NCBI GenBank assembly: GCA_005887855.1
Contig: VBQB01000067.1
Location: 1-9,440, forward strand
Origin: Verrucomicrobiota bacterium
Lineage (GTDB): Bacteria > Verrucomicrobiota > Verrucomicrobiae > Chthoniobacterales > UBA10450
Length of the DNA: 9,440 bases
Direction: 5' to 3'
A program made the translations under genes and the position numbers. The notes below the pieces were generated by a model that was not told the origin of the DNA, did no database searches, and saw only the letters and a list, made by a program, of their open reading frames with translations. Shown here piece by piece: positions 5,519-9,440 of this stretch; the stretch's first letter is position 1, and each line of letters begins with the position of its first letter.

Positions 5519-7083
5519 GCATGCCTGTCGAAAAAGAGCGCATCAACGCTGAAGCCGCTCGCACCGCCGACTGGAAACGATGGGGCCCTTATTTGTCGGA
5601 GCGGCAATGGGCGACCGTTCGAGAGGACTATTCGGAGACGGGAGATTCCTGGGGCTACTTCCCCCACGACCACGCACGCAGCCGGGCTTATCGCTGGGGC
5701 GAAGATGGCTTGCTCGGCATCACTGATCGCGGATGCAGACTCTGCTTCGCATTGGCACTGTGGAATGAAAAGGATCCGATACTTAAAGAGCGGCTGTTCG
5801 GCCTAACAAATCCCCAGGGGAATCACGGCGAAGATGTGAAGGAGCAATACTTTTACCTCGACGCTACTCCAACATACTCATACGCGAAGGCGCTGTACAA
5901 GTATCCGCAAGCTGCATTTCCTTATGTCTGGTTAGAGGAGGAGAACCGGCGGCGCGGCAAACGCGACTCGGAGTTTGAGCTGGTCGATACCGGCGTCTTT
6001 AACGAGAACCGCTACTTCGACGTCTTCGCCGAATACGCGAAAGCATCGCCTAACGACATTCTTATTCGAATCACTGTGGCCAATCGCGGGCCGGAAGCAG
6101 CGACGCTGCACTTGCTGCCTACCACCTGGTTTCGCAACCAGTGGTCCTGGGGACGCACGGACGAAAGCGTAACTACGAAACCGTCTATTACACAGGACGG
6201 AAATCGCCTTTTGCTCAATCACCCGATGCTGGGCCGCTTCTTTCTGTATGCCGGGCCCGATCCGGTTGGCCAACTTCCGAGACCGCTTTTCACCGAGAAC
6301 GAGAGTAACACATATCGCTTGTGGAACAGCGGCGAGAAACGCGGCTTTGTGAAGGACGCTTTCCACGAATATGTAGTCGGCGGCAGGACGGATGCCGTCA
6401 ATCCTGCAGGCATCGGCACAAAGGCCGCACTTCATTACGTGCTACGGCTCTCCGCCGGTGCTGCGCATACGGTTTCTTTGCGGTTGTTTGCGGAAAAGGA
6501 AACACCCGCGGAGCCACTCGGATCTTTGTTCGAGAAAACCTTTGCAACACGGATCGCGGAAGCAGATGAGTTTTATCGCACGATCACAATAGCGCCACTC
6601 AACGAAGCGGAGCGAGGTGTCATTCGGCAGGCCGCAGCCGGCCTTCTCTGGAGCAAGCAGTTTTATCACTACGTCGTCGATGAGTGGTTGAAAGGTGACC
6701 CGGCGATGCCCCCGCCGCCTGCCAGCCGACTCGAGGGGCGCAATCATGATTGGAGGCATCTCTATAGCCGCGATGTGCTCTCAATGCCGGATAAGTGGGA
6801 ATACCCTTGGTTCGCCGTTTGGGACTCAGCCTTTCATGTACTGCCTATTTCTTACGTGGACCCGCAATACGCCAAGGAGCAACTTATCCTGTTCCTGCGC
6901 GAATGGTATATGCATCCCAACGGCCATATACCCGCTTATGAATTTAGGTTCGGCGATGTGAATCCGCCGGTGCATGCGTGGGCGGCTTGGCGTGTCTATA
7001 AAGTTTCCGCCCGAGGCGGCGAACGCGACCGCGATTTTCTAGAAAGCGGAGAAACTCTTTTCCGGTGGCTTCCTCGGCCTTGA
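5515..7083 (+). CDS. MGH1-type GH63 glucosidase, N-terminal fragment of a frame-broken gene
   Basis: The first 522 residues of a cytosolic-type glucosidase related to GH63 (MGH1-type). The N-terminus WGPYLSERQWATVREDYS and SWGYFPHDHARSRAYRWGEDG (45-65) is diagnostic, followed by a beta-rich domain (to about 330) and the start of the (alpha/alpha)6 barrel. RDVLSMPDKWEYPWFAVWDSAFH (419-441) contains D437, which I infer to be the general acid by analogy with GH63/GH37. No signal peptide is visible. ATG 5515 overlaps the kinase stop (ATGA), and the protein's family N-terminus starts there; ATG 5521 is an alternative. Similarity holds to RDRDFLES (505-511), then the frame runs into LFRWLPRP and stops. 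The expected next segment (roughly 20-25 residues with a W-W-V-N-R-K pattern) is missing, and the remainder resumes in another frame at about 7046. The family normally has about 880-900 residues in one chain. Confidence 0.85.
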   Translation: MSMPVEKERINAEAARTADWKRWGPYLSERQWATVREDYSETGDSWGYFPHDHARSRAYRWGEDGLLGITDRGCRLCFALALWNEKDPILKERLFGLTNPQGNHGEDVKEQYFYLDATPTYSYAKALYKYPQAAFPYVWLEEENRRRGKRDSEFELVDTGVFNENRYFDVFAEYAKASPNDILIRITVANRGPEAATLHLLPTTWFRNQWSWGRTDESVTTKPSITQDGNRLLLNHPMLGRFFLYAGPDPVGQLPRPLFTENESNTYRLWNSGEKRGFVKDAFHEYVVGGRTDAVNPAGIGTKAALHYVLRLSAGAAHTVSLRLFAEKETPAEPLGSLFEKTFATRIAEADEFYRTITIAPLNEAERGVIRQAAAGLLWSKQFYHYVVDEWLKGDPAMPPPPASRLEGRNHDWRHLYSRDVLSMPDKWEYPWFAVWDSAFHVLPISYVDPQYAKEQLILFLREWYMHPNGHIPAYEFRFGDVNPPVHAWAAWRVYKVSARGGERDRDFLESGETLFRWLPRP

Positions 7084-7159
7084 TAACATCGGGGTCTTCG
7101 ATCGCTCGCAGCCGTTACCTGGCGGCGGCACACTTCGCCAGGCTGATGGCACCGCCTGG

Positions 7160-8218
7160 ATGGCTTTCTATTGCGGGACCATGCTCAGCATTGCGCTTGA
7201 ACTAGCAAAAGATCAGGATTCGCGCACGCACCCGGCCTACGAAGACATGGCCTCCAAGTTTTTTGAACACTTTGTGCAAATAGCCGACGCGATGAATCAC
7301 CTGGGTGGCACCGGGCTTTGGAACGAAGAGCATGGCTTCTACTACGATCAAGTGCAGACCGATCGACGTGTGATTCCGCTACATACGCGATCGGTCGTTG
7401 GTTTGCTGCCACTGATCGCAGCCGAAATTCTCGAGGAAGAAACCATCACGAAACTACCCGGCTTCTACAAACGTCTACAATGGTTCGTGAAACATCGCCC
7501 CGATCTCGCGCAAAACATCAGCTACTGTGAAGCAAGGCATAACCACCGTTTGCTCGCGATCCCGTCGCGCGCGCGATTGGAACGAGTGCTCAAATACATG
7601 CTCGATGAAAATGAATTCCTCTCTCCGTACGGGCTACGCTCCCTTTCGAAGTTTCACCAAAATAATCCGTATGTCGTCAACACTGGTGGAGTCGAGCACC
7701 GCGTCGACTATGACCCCGGCGAATCCACTACTGGCCTCTTCGGCGGCAACTCGAACTGGCGTGGGCCGATCTGGTTCCCGATAAACTTCCTCGTCCTCGA
7801 GGCCCTAGAACGCTACCACCATTTCTATGGAGACAGCTTCCAGGTCGAATGCGCCACCGGATCGGGGCGGATGATGAATCTCCGTCAGGTCGCCCTTGAA
7901 CTTAGCGCGCGCCTCGCCAGCATCTTTCTCACTGACGCCAGCGGGCGCCGCCCTTGTCACGGCGGCGACTCGCGCTTCGCCAACGACCCGTACTGGCGCG
8001 ACCTTGTGCTCTTTCACGAATATTTTCACGGCGAAACCGGTCAGGGACTCGGCGCCACCCATCAAACCGGTTGGACCGCCTTGGCCATCGGATGCATCGC
8101 AGACGTCGCCCGGCTGCGAAGTAAACCCAGCAAGCGAGGGTCCCGTCGAAGCAGTCACATCGGGTTCCGCCGGGTCCGATCGCAGGCCAGCGTCGCGCAA
8201 CGCACAACGCAAAATTGA
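7160..8218 (+). CDS. MGH1-type GH63 glucosidase, C-terminal fragment of the same broken gene
   Basis: This frame is the catalytic-barrel remainder of the upstream glucosidase. Its first start codon is ATG 7160, but matching sequence begins earlier, at about 7046 (AEKLFSGGFLGLDNIGVFDRS), with a stop at 7040-7042. Conserved segments are ADGTAWMAFYC, LLAIPSRARLERVLKYMLDE, SPYGLRSLS, EHRVDYDPGESTTGLFGGN, SNWRGPIWFPINFLVLEAL, ERYHHFYGD and LVLFHEYFHGETGQGLGATH. The glutamates in the last segment are candidates for the general base, with QTGWTAL following as in related glucosidases. A basic tail of about 35 residues (RSKPSKRGSRRSS...) extends past the usual family end. It encodes half of the active site and the other half is on the first fragment, so neither should act alone. 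If the break is a sequencing or assembly error, the two fragments are one gene running 5515-8218. Confidence 0.82.
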   Translation: MAFYCGTMLSIALELAKDQDSRTHPAYEDMASKFFEHFVQIADAMNHLGGTGLWNEEHGFYYDQVQTDRRVIPLHTRSVVGLLPLIAAEILEEETITKLPGFYKRLQWFVKHRPDLAQNISYCEARHNHRLLAIPSRARLERVLKYMLDENEFLSPYGLRSLSKFHQNNPYVVNTGGVEHRVDYDPGESTTGLFGGNSNWRGPIWFPINFLVLEALERYHHFYGDSFQVECATGSGRMMNLRQVALELSARLASIFLTDASGRRPCHGGDSRFANDPYWRDLVLFHEYFHGETGQGLGATHQTGWTALAIGCIADVARLRSKPSKRGSRRSSHIGFRRVRSQASVAQRTTQN

Positions 8219-8224
8219 TTTCCC

Positions 8225-8656
8225 ATGAACGAACAACCATTAAGTACGCTTTTGAAAACATTTCCTCATACGCGTTATTATCCGGAATGGCGACTGCTCA
8301 CGTGGCATCCGCGCGGGGTGTTCGATGATGCGCTGGCGGATAAGATCATTGGGATGGTCGGTTCAGAAGAGCGTGTCGAAGAGGTACCGTTTCACCGTTA
8401 CACAGATTTCAGCGGCCTAACCCATATCCGGTTGAAAGTCGGGCACGTTTTCCAAATCGCAAAGCATCGCCGTGGCGCGCCTGAACCGGTGAAGTCCGCC
8501 TTCTTCTCCGACGCGACCGTCGGCCTTGGCATCGCCCGGATGTACGAAGCGCTGATGGAAGAAGCGACGATTCAAGTACGCGCTTTCCGCGAGCGGACCG
8601 CGGCGGCAGAGTGGCTGGGTGTGCCATTGGAAATTCTCCAGCACGGTGCTCGATAA
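8225..8656 (+). CDS. SpoIIAA/STAS-like domain protein of unknown function
   Basis: A 143-residue soluble protein that resembles short bacterial proteins with a SpoIIAA/STAS-like fold. The pattern is an N-terminal strand with R-L-L-T-W-x-P-R-G-V-F (23-33), RYTDFSG at 58-64 (the usual 'R-x-x-D-x-S-G' strand end), VKSAFFSDATVGLGIARMYEAL (89-110), then VRAFRERTAAAEWLGVP (118-134), the common C-terminal F-x-x-x-x-A-A-x-W-L-G-V-P signature. Such proteins are annotated as hypothetical or STAS-like; their role is not known to me. It starts six bases after the glucosidase stop and so is probably on the same transcript, but a functional link to sugar metabolism is only inferred. The upstream sequence lacks a good Shine-Dalgarno, which favours translational coupling. 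The gene looks intact. Confidence 0.7.
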   Translation: MNEQPLSTLLKTFPHTRYYPEWRLLTWHPRGVFDDALADKIIGMVGSEERVEEVPFHRYTDFSGLTHIRLKVGHVFQIAKHRRGAPEPVKSAFFSDATVGLGIARMYEALMEEATIQVRAFRERTAAAEWLGVPLEILQHGAR

Positions 8657-8738
8657 AATACATGCGCCCGTTCGTGCTACTGCATTGCAAGCAGCATCCG
8701 CCTGTTGCGCCGCTCTTCTCAGAGGGTGAGCTACCTGA

Positions 8739-9194
8739 ATGAAGATTGCGCTGAGCTGGTTGTTTTTTACCGCTGAATCGGTTGGAGCGCTGCTGATTCT
8801 CTGGAACGGCGTCCCAATCTATCGACGATTTCTCATGGGACACACTGCCCAGCAAGCGGATCCGAGTGTTTTCGTTCTGGGCGCTGTTGCGGTTATCCTT
8901 ATCCAGAGTGCTTACTGGGTCCGATTGCGGTGCTTTCCTCCGCTTCGATTCAACCGCCAACTGGTGCTGGGCCACGCGATTCAGTTTCTGGGGCGTCTGA
9001 GTTTTGTGTTCATCGGAGGCATGTTTGGTGTCGTGTTCTTCACCCGGTTTGAAGAGCTGGAGTTTTCCGTTTGGAAAGTCTTATTTCTCCTGGCCGTCCT
9101 GTTTTCAATGTTCTGCTATACGCTGGATCTGGACCGGTTAGGCAAAGCCTTCTGGGAAGCACAGAGCTTCGGCGTCGATCGCGGGTCCGCTTAA
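8739..9194 (+). CDS. Four-helix membrane protein of unknown function
   Basis: A 151-residue protein with four hydrophobic segments (about 4-22, 44-61, 80-101 and 111-127) and short loops, ending in a soluble tail. I do not recognise a named family or any catalytic motif. There is an arginine- and proline-rich turn (VRLRCFPPLRFNRQ, 61-74) between helices 2 and 3 and an acidic FTRFEELEF loop between 3 and 4. ATG 8739 is preceded by AGAGGGTGAG, though about 10-15 bases away, a loose ribosome binding site. The stop at 9192-9194 directly touches the start of the next gene, so the two are very likely co-translated, and it may work with that DUF4105-type membrane protein. It follows the SpoIIAA-like gene after 82 non-coding bases. 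Confidence 0.7.
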   Translation: MKIALSWLFFTAESVGALLILWNGVPIYRRFLMGHTAQQADPSVFVLGAVAVILIQSAYWVRLRCFPPLRFNRQLVLGHAIQFLGRLSFVFIGGMFGVVFFTRFEELEFSVWKVLFLLAVLFSMFCYTLDLDRLGKAFWEAQSFGVDRGSA

Positions 9195-9440
9195 GTGAAG
9201 GATCGCCTGCTCTGGCTGCGAACGCTCGCTTTGCTGTTGGGCTGGCTTTTGCTTTTTGGAGCCACGCTTTGGGCAATCGGCGCCATTTATTTCGATTTGC
9301 CAATTGGATGGCTGCGGACGCCACTCGCACTCGTCTACGGTGCCGCGATCCTAGCGTTGCTCATTCTAGTGAAACGGCGCGGTTTAGCGCTCGGTGCCGG
9401 AGCCCTAGCTTTTCTCCTCGTACTGATCTGGTGGCTTTCG
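9195..9440 (+). CDS. DUF4105 / Lnb N-terminal-domain type membrane protein, N-terminus only (runs off the window)
   Basis: The frame opens at GTG 9195, immediately after the previous stop, and stays open to the window end (82 residues). It starts MKDRLLWLRTLALLLG and has three hydrophobic segments (about 5-31, 43-59 and 63-81). The phrase AIYFDLPIGWLRTPLALVYG (30-49) closely resembles the membrane N-terminus that precedes the DUF4105 (Lnb N-terminal periplasmic) domain in many Gram-negative bacteria. The periplasmic domain itself, with its expected N-D-R-D-W motif, would begin just beyond the window, so the assignment rests on the membrane part only. Function of the family is unknown, although the name links it to lipoprotein N-acyltransferase-like proteins. 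No Shine-Dalgarno is visible, which fits coupling to the upstream gene. Confidence 0.6.
   Translation, partial: MKDRLLWLRTLALLLGWLLLFGATLWAIGAIYFDLPIGWLRTPLALVYGAAILALLILVKRRGLALGAGALAFLLVLIWWLS

Noticed and set aside
5802..8423. Further GCCTAAC heptamers inside the glucosidase fragment and the SpoIIAA-like gene.
   Set aside because: They encode conserved protein sequence in frame and lack partner cores. They show that the heptamer alone is not evidence for attC.

Overview
The window is a moderately GC-rich bacterial fragment. Every gene I can support lies on the + strand. The gene families resemble those of soil Verrucomicrobia (Chthoniobacterales-like) or Acidobacteria: a DUF2950 protein, an isoprenylcysteine methyltransferase-like (ICMT-like) membrane protein, a short HExxH protein, a bacterial CAX exchanger, a polyphosphate-glucokinase-type ROK kinase, an MGH1-type GH63 glucosidase, a SpoIIAA/STAS-like protein and a DUF4105/Lnb-type membrane protein. 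This placement rests on remembered family resemblance, with no marker gene in the window, and is tentative.

Layout. Positions 1-325 hold the C-terminus of a DUF2950 protein. Positions 346-1927 hold an ICMT-like membrane methyltransferase and a small HExxH protein whose 5' end looks frame-broken. The HExxH gene runs straight into a ~62-bp element shaped like an integron attC site, and a weaker attC-like element follows the DUF2950 stop. A Ca2+/H+ antiporter (cax) lies at 1989-3083, followed by a 353-bp gap with no convincing gene. A soluble transhydrogenase gene (sthA) starts at 3437. It has lost most of its C-terminal dimerisation domain through an out-of-frame internal deletion, and only a short C-terminal tail survives in another frame, up to 4758. 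A strong hairpin (4778-4804) separates it from an intact ROK sugar kinase (4835-5518). The kinase overlaps by ATGA a GH63 glucosidase gene that is split in two by a second small internal deletion (5515-7083 and 7046/7160-8218). A SpoIIAA-like protein follows six bases later. The window ends with a four-helix membrane protein directly abutting the N-terminus of a DUF4105/Lnb-like protein that runs off the edge.

How the genes fit together. The ROK kinase and GH63 glucosidase form a plausible two-step module: an alpha-glucosidic substrate is cut to glucose, which is then phosphorylated. SthA would have balanced NADH and NADPH for such a sugar-using pathway, but this copy looks inactive. The most unusual features are the attC-like element and three reading-frame breaks in 9.4 kb, two of them internal deletions of tens to over a hundred bases. 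These are either real gene decay or an assembly/consensus artefact, and read mapping would decide. I found no CRISPR array, transposase, rRNA or tRNA, and no clear candidate for a wholly new system.
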